Shown here piece after piece: positions 44,168 to 52,570 of a stretch of 64,000 nucleotides of DNA (positions are counted from its first letter, which is position 1; every line of letters starts with the position of its first letter). The stretch is from JAIBJN01 sp963838795. GTDB lineage: Bacteria; Actinomycetota; Thermoleophilia; Gaiellales; Gaiellaceae. The notes below the pieces were generated by a model. The model searched no databases, was not told the origin of the DNA, and worked only from the letters and a program-made list of their open reading frames with translations. Made by a program: the position numbers and the translations under genes. The DNA is taken from assembly GCA_963838795.1 (NCBI GenBank), contig CAWISL010000010.1, forward strand, positions 62,001 to 126,000, given 5' to 3'.

Positions 44168-45093
44168 CCGCGGCCGGCGAAGGCCCGACGATCGCGCTCG
44201 AAGGCGTGTCGCGCTGGTACGGCAACGTGGTAGCCGTCAACGAGATCTCGTTCGAGGTCTCGCCCGGGGTTACAGGCCTGCTCGGCCCCAACGGCGCGGG
44301 CAAGAGCACCCTGTTGCACATGCTCTCAGGCTTCCTGAAGCCGTCCGCGGGCAACGTCACCGTCCTCGGCGAGTCGCCCTGGAGGAACCCGGGCCTCTAC
44401 AGCCACCTGGGCCTGGTGCCCGAGCGGGAGTCGGTGTACGGGCAGCTGACCGGCTACGAGTTCGTGCTTCTGAGCGCCCGCCTGCAGGGTCTCGCCGACC
44501 CGCACGAGGCGACGCGCAGAGCGATCGCCGAGGTCGACCTCGGGGCGGCCGCGACCCGAGCGACCGCCGGGTACTCGAAGGGGATGAAGCAGCGCATCAA
44601 GGTAGCGGCCGCGCTCGTTCACGACCCCAGCGTGCTCCTGCTCGACGAGCCCTTCAACGGAGCCGACCCCCGCCAGCGGCTCCATATGACCGAGCTCTTC
44701 CGCCGGCTGGCCGGCGAGGGACGCACGATCGTCTTCTCCTCCCACATCCTCGAGGAGGTCGAGCGCCTGGCCGAGCGGGTGCTCGTGATCGTCTCCGGCC
44801 GCCTCGCCGCGTCCGGGGACTTCCGCGAGATCCGCCGGCTCATGATCGACGCCCCACACACGTTCGTCTTGCGAACCTCGGACAACCGGCGACTCGCGGC
44901 GGCGCTCGTCGCGCACGAAACCGTGGTCGGCGTCGAGCTCGGCAGCGAGATGCTGACGGTGCGAACGGCGCAACTCGGCGCCTTCGCGCGCGCCACGCCC
45001 GTGATCGCCCGCGACACGTCCGTCTCGATCCACGAGCTCAAGCCCACGGACGAGTCCCTGGAGGGTGTCTTCTCCTATCTGGTGAACCGGTGA
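44164..45093 (+). CDS. ABC transporter ATP-binding protein
   Basis: A 309-residue ATPase, paralogue of the one two genes upstream. Walker A is GPNGAGKST, signature YSKGMKQRIKVA, Walker B VLLLDEPFNGAD (Phe-Asn replacing Thr-Asn) and switch FSSHILEEV. Its partner is the small permease that follows with a 4-base overlap. The two ATPases may serve one heteromeric exporter. Confidence 0.92.
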   Translation: MTAAGEGPTIALEGVSRWYGNVVAVNEISFEVSPGVTGLLGPNGAGKSTLLHMLSGFLKPSAGNVTVLGESPWRNPGLYSHLGLVPERESVYGQLTGYEFVLLSARLQGLADPHEATRRAIAEVDLGAAATRATAGYSKGMKQRIKVAAALVHDPSVLLLDEPFNGADPRQRLHMTELFRRLAGEGRTIVFSSHILEEVERLAERVLVIVSGRLAASGDFREIRRLMIDAPHTFVLRTSDNRRLAAALVAHETVVGVELGSEMLTVRTAQLGAFARATPVIARDTSVSIHELKPTDESLEGVFSYLVNR

Positions 45094-45827
45094 CAGGCAT
45101 CATCTTTCGCCTGACCCTCCGCCAGATGCTCGGCCGCGGCCGCACGATCCTGATCGGGCTTCTCGCGCTGCTGCCGGTCTTGATCGCGCTCGTCTACAGG
45201 CTCGGGAGCCAGGACACCGAGCAGCAGGAATGGGCGGCAACCGTCCTCCTCGACGGCCTCGTCGTAACGACGCTCCTGCCGCTCGCGGCGCTCGTCTACG
45301 GGACCGCGGTGCTCGGCGTCGAGATCGAGGACGGGACGGCGGTTTACCTACTCTCCAAGCCCATCTCCCGCAGCAGGATCATCGTCGCCAAGCTCATGGC
45401 GAGCTGGGCGGTCACGACGGCGACCGTTCTCTCGTCAGGCCTCGTGGCCGGCGCCCTCGCCCTCTACGACAAGCCGAAAGGCGACATTCTCCTGGGCTTC
45501 GGCGTCGGCATCGTACTCGGCGGCCTGGTCTACTCGGCGCTCTTCGTGATGCTGAGCGTCGTTACGAGCAGGGCCCTGATCGCAGGACTGATCTACGTCT
45601 TCATCTGGGAGGGCCTCGTCAACGGGCTGTTCGCGGGCACGCGTCTGCTGAGTGTCCGCCACTACACGCTCGGCGTCGCCGACTGGTTCGTGGACCTGCC
45701 CGCGTCGGCATTCGACGCCCCGCTCGGCCCGGCGACGGCGCTCGTCCTCATGGTGGTGTTCGGAGCGGCGACGACTTGGTACGCGGTTCGCCGACTCCAG
45801 CGCTTCGAAATCGGGGAGACGACGTAG
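45090..45827 (+). CDS. ABC-2 type transporter permease
   Basis: A 245-residue permease with about six helices. TAVYLLSKPISRSRIIVAKL is the cytoplasmic loop typical of ABC-2 permeases that include NosY-like proteins. It ends with the basic RRLQRFEIGETT. Last gene of the double exporter operon. A sensor kinase gene follows 86 bases on. Confidence 0.88.
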   Translation: MTGIIFRLTLRQMLGRGRTILIGLLALLPVLIALVYRLGSQDTEQQEWAATVLLDGLVVTTLLPLAALVYGTAVLGVEIEDGTAVYLLSKPISRSRIIVAKLMASWAVTTATVLSSGLVAGALALYDKPKGDILLGFGVGIVLGGLVYSALFVMLSVVTSRALIAGLIYVFIWEGLVNGLFAGTRLLSVRHYTLGVADWFVDLPASAFDAPLGPATALVLMVVFGAATTWYAVRRLQRFEIGETT

Positions 45828-45913
45828 CCCCAACGGGTAGGGAAAGCACGAATCGGAAGACACGGGGTGGCGCCATCGCGGTAGACGAAGGCGCTGCGTA
45901 CAGTTGAGAAGCC

Positions 45914-47179
45914 ATGCACGTTCCCGGCTTCTTCACCGCGCCCTTCCGGCTCCGCACCTGGAAGGAGGCTGCGTACGCCCTCGTCGCTCTTCCCCTCGGG
46001 GTGGCCTGGTTCACCCTCTTCCTGACGCTCCTGACGACCAGCCTGAGCCTGATCGTCTTCGTCATCGGGCTGCCGCTCCTCGCGGCCACGCTCTGGCTGG
46101 CGCGGATCGCCAGCCGGGCGCAACGGGAGGTCGCCGGCGCGCTGCTCGGCGCCCGCATTCCCGGGCCACCGGTGACGACGCCCAACGCGCGGCCCTTCCG
46201 GCGGTTTCTTCAGCCGCTCATCGACCTCTCGACCTGGCGGGCGCTCGCCTACCTGCTCATCTTCGCCTTTCCGGTGGGCCTGACCCTGTTCATCGCGACG
46301 GTCGTGCTCTGGTCGGTGGCGCTCACGTCCGTCACGGCACCAGCGTGGTACTTCTGGATTCCGCCCGAGAATCGCGGCGACGTGTTCGGGACCGTGATCG
46401 ACGAGCCCTGGGAGTGGCTCGCGGTCGTCGGCGGCGGCCTTCTGCTCGTCTTCCTCACGCCGTGGATCATCCGCGCCCTCACGGCCTTCGACGTGCTCCT
46501 CATGCGGGCCCTGCTCGGCCCCACCCAACACGAGCTCGAGCGTGCCGCAGCGCGGAGCGCCGAGCAGCGTGACCTCGCGGTCGCCTCGGCGACCGAGGAT
46601 CGCCGCCAGATCGAGCGCGACCTCCACGACGGCGCCCAGGCGCGACTGGTCTCGCTGGCGGTCGACCTCGGCAGAGCCAGGCGCCGGCTCGAGGAGGGCG
46701 GCCCGCAGGAGGAGGCGACCGAGCTCGTTCGCAGCGCCCACGAGGAGGCGAAGCAGGCGCTCGTCGAGGTCCGCGACCTGGCCCGCGGAATCCATCCCGC
46801 CGTGCTCACCGATCGCGGCCTCGACGCGGCGCTCTCCTCCCTCGCCGCGCGCTCGTCCGTGCCCGTCTCGCTCCGCTCCGAGATCGGGGGCGAGCGGCCG
46901 CCGGAGCAGGTCGAGTCGGCCGCCTACTTCGTCGTCGCGGAAGCGCTGACGAACGTCGGCCGTCACAGCCGGGCCGAGCATGCGGCCGTCTCCGTCGTCC
47001 GCGACGCAGACGTCCTGCTGATCGAGGTGCGAGACGACGGCGTGGGCGGCGCGGACGCGGGGGGCGGCTCCGGTCTGTCGGGCCTGCGCGACCGCGTGGG
47101 AGCGCTCGGCGGCACACTCGTCGTCGACAGCCCTCAAGGCGGGCCGACCGCGATCACGGCGGTGCTCCCGTGCGCGTAG
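45914..47179 (+). CDS. Sensor histidine kinase with membrane sensor domain
   Basis: A 421-residue kinase. Residues 1-205 are the actinobacterial 'putative sensor' membrane domain (FRLRTWKEAAYALVALPLGV), with two pairs of helices and a Trp-rich outer loop. The phospho-acceptor His is in IERDLHDGAQARLVSLAVDL. The ATPase domain has FVVAEALTNVGRHS and VRDDGVGGAD, then GSGLSGLRDRVGALGG. Cognate to the regulator whose start overlaps its end by 10 bases. It probably controls the exporter upstream. Confidence 0.92.
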   Translation: MHVPGFFTAPFRLRTWKEAAYALVALPLGVAWFTLFLTLLTTSLSLIVFVIGLPLLAATLWLARIASRAQREVAGALLGARIPGPPVTTPNARPFRRFLQPLIDLSTWRALAYLLIFAFPVGLTLFIATVVLWSVALTSVTAPAWYFWIPPENRGDVFGTVIDEPWEWLAVVGGGLLLVFLTPWIIRALTAFDVLLMRALLGPTQHELERAAARSAEQRDLAVASATEDRRQIERDLHDGAQARLVSLAVDLGRARRRLEEGGPQEEATELVRSAHEEAKQALVEVRDLARGIHPAVLTDRGLDAALSSLAARSSVPVSLRSEIGGERPPEQVESAAYFVVAEALTNVGRHSRAEHAAVSVVRDADVLLIEVRDDGVGGADAGGGSGLSGLRDRVGALGGTLVVDSPQGGPTAITAVLPCA

Positions 47180-47808
47180 TCATCGTCGAGGACTCCGGGC
47201 TCCTACGCGATGCCCTCACGCGACTGCTCGTGGACTTCGAGATCGAGGTCGTCGCCGCCGTGGCGACCGCCGAGGAGCTCCGCGGCGCCGCCGAGGAGCA
47301 CTCGCCGGACGTCTTCGTCGTCGACGTGCGGCTGCCGCCGACGTTCACCGACGAGGGCGTCCGCGCCGCGGCCGAGCTGCGCACGCGCGACCCGGAGGCG
47401 AGGGTGCTGCTGCTCTCGCAGGCCGTCGAGGAGCGCTACGCGCGCGACCTCCTCGCCCAGCGAAGCGAGGGTCTGGGCTACCTGTTGAAGGACCGGGTCG
47501 CGGACGGTGCGGAGTTCGTCGAGGCGCTCCGTCGGGTGGCGGCCAACGGGACCGCGCTCGATCCCGAGGTGGTGCGGCAGCTGCTCGTCCGACGTCGCGC
47601 GATCGACGACCTGAGCCCCCGCGAGCGCGAAGTGCTGGAGTTGATGGCGGAGGGCCGGACAAACGCGGCTATCGCCCGGCGCCTCGTCGTCACCGACCGG
47701 GCGGTCGAGAAGCACGTGGCGAGCATCTTCGGCAAGCTCCGGCTTCCGCCGAGCCAGGAGGACCACCGCCGCGTCCTCGCGGTGCTCGCCTGGATCAACT
47801 CGGACTAG
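47170..47808 (+). CDS. NarL/LuxR-family response regulator
   Basis: A 212-residue regulator. REC carries VIVEDSGLLRDAL, phospho-acceptor Asp in VVDVRLPPTFTDEG and Lys in LLKDRVADG. The helix-turn-helix reads LSPREREVLELMAEGRTNAA and TDRAVEKHVASIFGKL. It overlaps the kinase gene by 10 bases and the convergent glycosyltransferase by 4. Confidence 0.93.
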   Translation: MRVVIVEDSGLLRDALTRLLVDFEIEVVAAVATAEELRGAAEEHSPDVFVVDVRLPPTFTDEGVRAAAELRTRDPEARVLLLSQAVEERYARDLLAQRSEGLGYLLKDRVADGAEFVEALRRVAANGTALDPEVVRQLLVRRRAIDDLSPREREVLELMAEGRTNAAIARRLVVTDRAVEKHVASIFGKLRLPPSQEDHRRVLAVLAWINSD

Positions 47809-48941
47809 GAGGCTTCCGAGTCGTCCCGGATGGGGGCCCACGTGTCGAGCGGTCCCCTGAGCGCGCGGACGAGCCCTTCGGCGGAGGTCGCGGTGACGAC
47901 GACGTAGTACCAGGCTGCGCCGGCAATCGGGAGGTTGGGCTTCCACCGGCCGACGAGAGCGAGCGCCCCAAATCCGAGCTGGAGCGCGAGCAGCCGCCGC
48001 GCCGCGCGATCCTGCGGCGCCAGAGCGAGGGCGGTGACGAGAGCGATCAGGTGCAGCGGGCCGCTCGCGTAGCGGATTCCGCGGTGGGAGAGAAGGGCAG
48101 CGAAGTAGAGCGGCGGCTGGCCGCGCGGATCGAGCAGTCCACCCCGCAGGATCTCCCACCACGCCTGGGCGAGTATGCGCACCTTGCGGCGGCGCTCTGC
48201 GCCGGTCGTCGCGAGCGTGGGCTCATGCGCGATCGCGGCCGGCTCGTACACCGACCGGAACCCCCGGCGGCGAAGCCGAAACGGGAGGCCAAGGTCATGG
48301 CCCTGTCCGTCCCCCAGCTCGAGGAACTCGGACCTGCGCACCGCGTAGATCGCGCCGTTCCCCGCGGTGATCGATCCGCAGGCCGATTCCTGCTCGCGGA
48401 GCCAGAGCTCGTAGCGCCAGTAGAGCCCTTCGCGACTGTCGCCGCCGTCGGCATCCTCGAGCCGCAGCTGCCCACACACGTAGGCGACCTCCGAATCGGC
48501 GAGGTTGCGGACGAGCTGGCGCAAGGCGTCGGGCTCCCAGCGCGAGTTCGCGTCCGTAAAGGCGAGCACCTCGGCCGTCGTCGCCGCCGCACCCGCATGC
48601 TGGGCGGCGACCTTTCCCGCCCGTGGCAGGTCGAGCAGGCGCACACCCTCGTGGGCAAAGCCCTCGACGACCTCCCGCGACTTGTCGCTCGAGCCGTCGA
48701 GCGCAACGACGATCTCGAGCTGCTCGCGCGGGTAGTCGAGGCGCAGAGCGTTCTCGATCCGCCTGCCTATCCAGGCCTCCTCGTTGTGGGCGGCGACGAC
48801 GAGAGCGACGCTCGGCAGGATGTCTGCCTTCTTGACCTGCCTCCTCCGGGACGCGGCAACGAGAGCCGCGGCGAGCGGGTAGCCCACGTGCGTCCAGCCA
48901 AGCGCTGCGAGGCTACCCCAGAGCAGGGTCCGACGAACCAT
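47805..48941 (-). CDS. GT2 glycosyltransferase with membrane segments
   Basis: A 378-residue glycosyltransferase. One N-terminal helix (LLWGSLAALGWTHVGYPLAA) is followed by a GT-A domain with LVVAAHNEEAWIGRRIENAL, IVVALDGSSDKSR, EVLAFTDANSRWEP (DxN metal motif), and the acceptor motif in GDGQGHDLGLPFRLRRRGF. C-terminal helices lie near residues 275-300 and 320-355. It resembles cellulose-synthase-like processive enzymes, but the QxxRW motif reads RILAQAWW. First gene of the surface-glycan locus. Confidence 0.85.
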   Translation of the reverse strand: MVRRTLLWGSLAALGWTHVGYPLAAALVAASRRRQVKKADILPSVALVVAAHNEEAWIGRRIENALRLDYPREQLEIVVALDGSSDKSREVVEGFAHEGVRLLDLPRAGKVAAQHAGAAATTAEVLAFTDANSRWEPDALRQLVRNLADSEVAYVCGQLRLEDADGGDSREGLYWRYELWLREQESACGSITAGNGAIYAVRRSEFLELGDGQGHDLGLPFRLRRRGFRSVYEPAAIAHEPTLATTGAERRRKVRILAQAWWEILRGGLLDPRGQPPLYFAALLSHRGIRYASGPLHLIALVTALALAPQDRAARRLLALQLGFGALALVGRWKPNLPIAGAAWYYVVVTATSAEGLVRALRGPLDTWAPIRDDSEAS

Positions 48942-48962
48942 CGCGAAATTGATCGTACCGAC

Positions 48963-49949
48963 CTACGCGCTGAGCTCCCTGGCTCTCCGCTCCTTCTCGG
49001 CGGTGGGATCGATGAGCCCGCGGCCACGCGCCTGCTCCCAGGCGCCCACGAGGAATCCGGTCAGGTAGCTGGGATCGCGCGTCTGCACGACCTTGCCAAC
49101 GTTCAGCGGCAGCGTGCCCACGAGCGCCCACCAGAGCGCCGCCTTGTAGCGGAGCGTCTGAGGCATGTTCTTGCGGTGGAGGTAGAACTGGTTCGCGAGA
49201 GCCATGCGCTCCTGATCGAACACCGAGAGCCGCTCCACCGGGCTCTTGTGGTGGGCGATGCGCGCCCTGGGCGTCTGGAGCAGGAGATAGCCGCGTTTCG
49301 TGACCCGGTACGAGAAGTCGATGTCCTCCTTGAAGGCGTATCCCGCGAGCTGCTCGTCGAAGAGCTCGTGCTCGAAGACCTCCCGGCGGTAGGACATGAA
49401 CCAGCCATTCATGTACTCGATCACGCGCACATCGGTCGAGGAACCTACGGCCTCCGCGAAGAAGCCGCCACGTACCTTGCCGCTTGCCTCTGTCCACCAG
49501 CCGCCCATCCCGAAGAACTTGCGCCAGATGATGGTGAGGCGCCTCGGGCTCGGCGCGTACACGGGAGCGCCGCGCACGCCGCCCAGCTCCGACCCCCAAC
49601 GCGCGTACTCGGCGAGGATCTCCTCGTGGACGTCGGGCGTGAACATGACGTCGTCGTCGATCAGGAAGACGGGGTCGCCGGTCGTTCGCTCGATGCCGAT
49701 GTTGCGCTGGACGGTGAGGCCGCGCGGCGCCGGGTGGACGTAGTCGAGCGCGATCCCGGCCTCGTCGCAGAGCCGCTCGACCTCGGCCCGCCCGAGTGGC
49801 TCGTCGCTCGAATCGACGACGCAGAGCTCGGCCGGGAGCACCGTCTGCTCGACGATGCTCTGCACCGCTTCGACCAGCGGCTCGTGGCGGTTCCGGGTCG
49901 CGATGACGAAGCACGACCCGGCTCTGCGCCTCTCCGTCTTCTTGGCCAT
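48963..49949 (-). CDS. GT2 glycosyltransferase (rhamnosyltransferase-like)
   Basis: A 328-residue soluble GT-A enzyme. CFVIATRNRHEPLVEAVQSI binds nucleotide, VFLIDDDVMFTPD is the metal DxD, and EYMNGWFMSYRREVFEHELF and GYAFKEDIDFSYRVTKRGY form the acceptor ED motif. No membrane helix. The ATG at 49949 (MAKKTERRRAG) was chosen; the frame further upstream runs antisense to the nucleotidyltransferase gene. Divergent from that gene by 55 bases. Confidence 0.88.
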   Translation of the reverse strand: MAKKTERRRAGSCFVIATRNRHEPLVEAVQSIVEQTVLPAELCVVDSSDEPLGRAEVERLCDEAGIALDYVHPAPRGLTVQRNIGIERTTGDPVFLIDDDVMFTPDVHEEILAEYARWGSELGGVRGAPVYAPSPRRLTIIWRKFFGMGGWWTEASGKVRGGFFAEAVGSSTDVRVIEYMNGWFMSYRREVFEHELFDEQLAGYAFKEDIDFSYRVTKRGYLLLQTPRARIAHHKSPVERLSVFDQERMALANQFYLHRKNMPQTLRYKAALWWALVGTLPLNVGKVVQTRDPSYLTGFLVGAWEQARGRGLIDPTAEKERRARELSA

Positions 49950-50004
49950 GAGCGTCCCCAATGATCGCAAGGCACCCGGGGGTGGCCGTGATAGAACCTC
50001 GCCG

Positions 50005-50736
50005 ATGAAGGGCCTCGTGCTCGCCGCCGGCCCCGGCCGGCGGCTCCATCCCCTCACGGAGGCGCTTCCGAAGACTCTCCTGCCGGTGAGCGACGGACGC
50101 ACGATCCTCGATCTCGCGCTCGCGAACCTGAGCTCCGTCGGCATCGGCGAGGTGGTCGTCGTGACCGGGTTCGCGGCCGAACGGGTCGACGAGCGCGCGC
50201 ACGAGCTGGAGCGGCGGCACGGCGTCCAGCTCGAGCTCGTCTACAACGACCGGGCCGAGGAGTGGAACAACGCCTACTCGCTCTGGCTCGCCCGCGAGGC
50301 GTTCGCACAGGGCGCCCTGTTGGTCAACGGGGACACGGTGCACCCTGCTGGGGTCGAGGAGACGCTCGTCGCCGCGCGCGGCCCGGGCGTGCTCCTGGCC
50401 GTGGACCGGGAGAAGGAGTTGGGCGAGGAAGCGATGAAGGTTCTCCTCACGGAAACCGGAGCCCTGAAACGAATCAGCAAGAAGATCGAGCCCGCGAGCG
50501 CCGCGGGCGAGTACATCGGCGTCGCCCTCATCGAGCCGGCCGCAGCCGGCCCGCTCGGCGACGCGCTCGAGGCGACCTGGCGGCGCGACCCCTCGCTCTA
50601 CTACGAGGACGGCTTCCAGGCGCTCGCCGACCGAGGCGGAGACGTCCAGGCGGTCTCGATCGGGGCCGTCGATTGGGTGGAAGTCGACGACCACGTCGAT
50701 CTCGCCCGCGCGAGGGAGCTGGCATCCCCGTCCTAG
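50005..50736 (+). CDS. Sugar/polyol-phosphate nucleotidyltransferase
   Basis: A 243-residue NTP-transferase of the LicC/IPCT type. GLVLAAGPGRRLHPLTEALP is the NTP loop with its Arg, PKTLLPV the catalytic Lys region, LLVNGDTVHPAG the metal Asp, and DWVEVDDHVDLARA the second metal Asp pair. LicC and inositol-phosphate cytidylyltransferases share this short form, so CTP is the likely donor. It is the first gene of a cassette with the glycerol-1-phosphate dehydrogenase and the CDP-alcohol transferase, suggesting that it makes a CDP-activated polyol. Confidence 0.82.
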   Translation: MKGLVLAAGPGRRLHPLTEALPKTLLPVSDGRTILDLALANLSSVGIGEVVVVTGFAAERVDERAHELERRHGVQLELVYNDRAEEWNNAYSLWLAREAFAQGALLVNGDTVHPAGVEETLVAARGPGVLLAVDREKELGEEAMKVLLTETGALKRISKKIEPASAAGEYIGVALIEPAAAGPLGDALEATWRRDPSLYYEDGFQALADRGGDVQAVSIGAVDWVEVDDHVDLARARELASPS

Positions 50737-51782
50737 CCCGCCTGATCGCGTGTCCGCTCGCGGTCGAGATCCGCAGCGGCGCTGTCGCCGCACTCGTCTC
50801 CCTGCTCGGCGATCGGCGCATCTCCTCGCACGGTCACGTCGCAGTCGTGGTCGGTCCCGGCCAGGGCGACCAGATCGTGGCGGCCGTCGGCCCCGCACTC
50901 GAGAACGCCGTGGTCTTTCCGGTCGAGGGCGGCACCGTCGAGGCGGCGCTCGAACTGACCGACGGGCTGCGGACGGGCTCGTTCGACGCGGTCGTGGGGA
51001 TCGGGGGCGGCCGGACGCTCGATGTCGCCAAGTACGCCGCCGGCCTCGCCGGGCTGCCGATGGTCACCGTGGCGACCAACCTCTCGCACGACGGGATCGC
51101 CTCACCCGTCGCGTCGCTCGAGCACGACGGTCGCAAGGGGTCGTACGGCGTCCACGGCCCCATCGCCGTCATCGTCGACCTCGACTACGTGCGCCGCAGC
51201 CCGCCGGAGCAGCTGCGTGCTGGGATCGGCGACGCGCTCAGCAACCTGAGCGCGCTCGCCGACTGGGAGCTCGCCGGCCGCGAGCGCGGCGAGCAGGTGG
51301 ACGGGCTCGCCGCGGCCTTCGCGCGGGCCGGGGCGGAATCGCTCCTGTCGCGTACCGACGACCTTCACTCCGACACCTTCCTCACGGCGCTCTCTGAGGC
51401 GCTCGTGCTCAGCGGGCTGGCGATGGCCGCCGCGGGCAGCAGCCGCCCCTGCAGCGGCGCCTGCCATGAGATCTCGCACGCGATCGACGCGCTCTTTCCA
51501 GGGCGGCGCCCAGCACGGCGCGCAGGTGGCCGTCGGGGCGCTGTTCGCCTCGTTCCTGCGGAGAGGACCCGCGCCTGGAGGAGCTGGACGCTGCGCTTCG
51601 CCGCTACGAGGTCGCCCGGCTGCCGTCCGACCTCGGCCTCACGGACGAGGAGTTCGCGGCCGCCGTCGTCCAGGCGCCGTCGACCCGCCCGGACCGCTTC
51701 ACGATCCTCGAGCACCTCGACCTCGGAGAGGGCGAGATCGAACGCCCGCGTCCGCGAGTTCACACGTGCCTTCGATCGCTGA
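50724..51782 (+). CDS. Glycerol-1-phosphate dehydrogenase-like protein (three frameshifts)
   Basis: An iron-alcohol-dehydrogenase superfamily member of the archaeal G1PDH/AraM branch. VVGIGGGRTLDVAKYAAGL binds NAD(P), TNLSHDGIASPVASL is the substrate loop, and the metal ligands are Asp in GIGDALSNLSALADWELA and His in CHEISHAID and GGAQHGAQVAVG. Frames change near 51501, 51572 and 51747; removing one base each gives about 351 residues. No ATG, GTG or TTG is in frame at the proper place; the given start is approximate (conserved sequence begins PVLARLIACPLAVEI). It may reduce dihydroxyacetone phosphate to sn-glycerol-1-phosphate, or a related keto-phosphate. Confidence 0.8.
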   Translation: MPVLARLIACPLAVEIRSGAVAALVSLLGDRRISSHGHVAVVVGPGQGDQIVAAVGPALENAVVFPVEGGTVEAALELTDGLRTGSFDAVVGIGGGRTLDVAKYAAGLAGLPMVTVATNLSHDGIASPVASLEHDGRKGSYGVHGPIAVIVDLDYVRRSPPEQLRAGIGDALSNLSALADWELAGRERGEQVDGLAAAFARAGAESLLSRTDDLHSDTFLTALSEALVLSGLAMAAAGSSRPCSGACHEISHAIDALFPGRRPARRAGGRRGAVRLVPAERTRAWRSWTLRFAATRSPGCRPTSASRTRSSRPPSSRRRRPARTASRSSSTSTSERARSNARVREFTRAFDR

Positions 51783-52560
51783 GCTCCGGGCGGTCACCCA
51801 GCCGGAGGCGCACCTGCAGCGGCCGGGCGAGGAGCACTGGGCGGGCCGCCTCTACATGCGGCGGCTCTCGCCGTACGTCACGCGCCTGCTCATCGCGACC
51901 CCTCTGAGCGCGAACGCAGTCACCGCGCTGATGATCCCGGTCGGACTGCTCGCCGCAGTCTCGCTGAGCCTTCCCGGCCTCCTTGCCGCCGTCGGCGCCG
52001 TCCTGCTGATCCAGCTGCAGCTGCTGCTCGATTGCAGCGACGGCGAGCTGGCACGCTGGCGGCGCACGTTCTCGCCGAAGGGCCCGTACCTCGACGCGCT
52101 CGCCCACTACTCGACCGAGGCGGCACTGCCGGCCGCACTCGGTATCCGCGCCGACGGCGGCTGGGACTCGATCGGCGGCTGGACTGCGGTCGGGCTCACG
52201 GTCTCCGTGCTCGTTCTCCTGCTGAAGTCGGAGACGCATCTCGTCTCGGTCATGCGCGCGAAATCGGGGCTACCCGCGCAGGTCGAGGAAGACCGCCGCG
52301 GCCCGCTCCCGCGTCCGCTTCGCCCGCGGCTGCGAGAGGGAATCCGCCTGCTTCCATTCCTGCGGCCATTCCAGGCGGTGGAGGCGACCCTCCTGGCACT
52401 CGCCGCGGCCGTCATCGACGAGGTCGCCGGCGGCCTCACCGGCAGCCGCGCCCTCCTTCTCCTCCTCCTCGTCGCCGCGGTCGTCGCGGTCGTGGGCCAC
52501 CTGCTCGCCATCCTCGCGTCCGACCGGCTTACTGAACGGAACGCCGGAGCCAACGACTAA
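51766..52560 (+). CDS. CDP-alcohol phosphatidyltransferase
   Basis: A 264-residue membrane enzyme with about six helices. The signature D-x2-DG-x2-AR-x8-G-x3-D-x3-D reads LDCSDGELARWRRT, then KGPYLDALAH, so the last Asp is His. It would transfer a phospho-alcohol from a CDP donor to a hydroxyl acceptor. The GTG start at 51766 lies inside the end of the dehydrogenase gene (17-base overlap), so donor synthesis and transfer are probably coupled. The cytoplasmic tail ends 10 bases before the exporter permease gene. Confidence 0.87.
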   Translation: MPSIAELRAVTQPEAHLQRPGEEHWAGRLYMRRLSPYVTRLLIATPLSANAVTALMIPVGLLAAVSLSLPGLLAAVGAVLLIQLQLLLDCSDGELARWRRTFSPKGPYLDALAHYSTEAALPAALGIRADGGWDSIGGWTAVGLTVSVLVLLLKSETHLVSVMRAKSGLPAQVEEDRRGPLPRPLRPRLREGIRLLPFLRPFQAVEATLLALAAAVIDEVAGGLTGSRALLLLLLVAAVVAVVGHLLAILASDRLTERNAGAND

Positions 52561-52570
52561 CCTGCATGCG

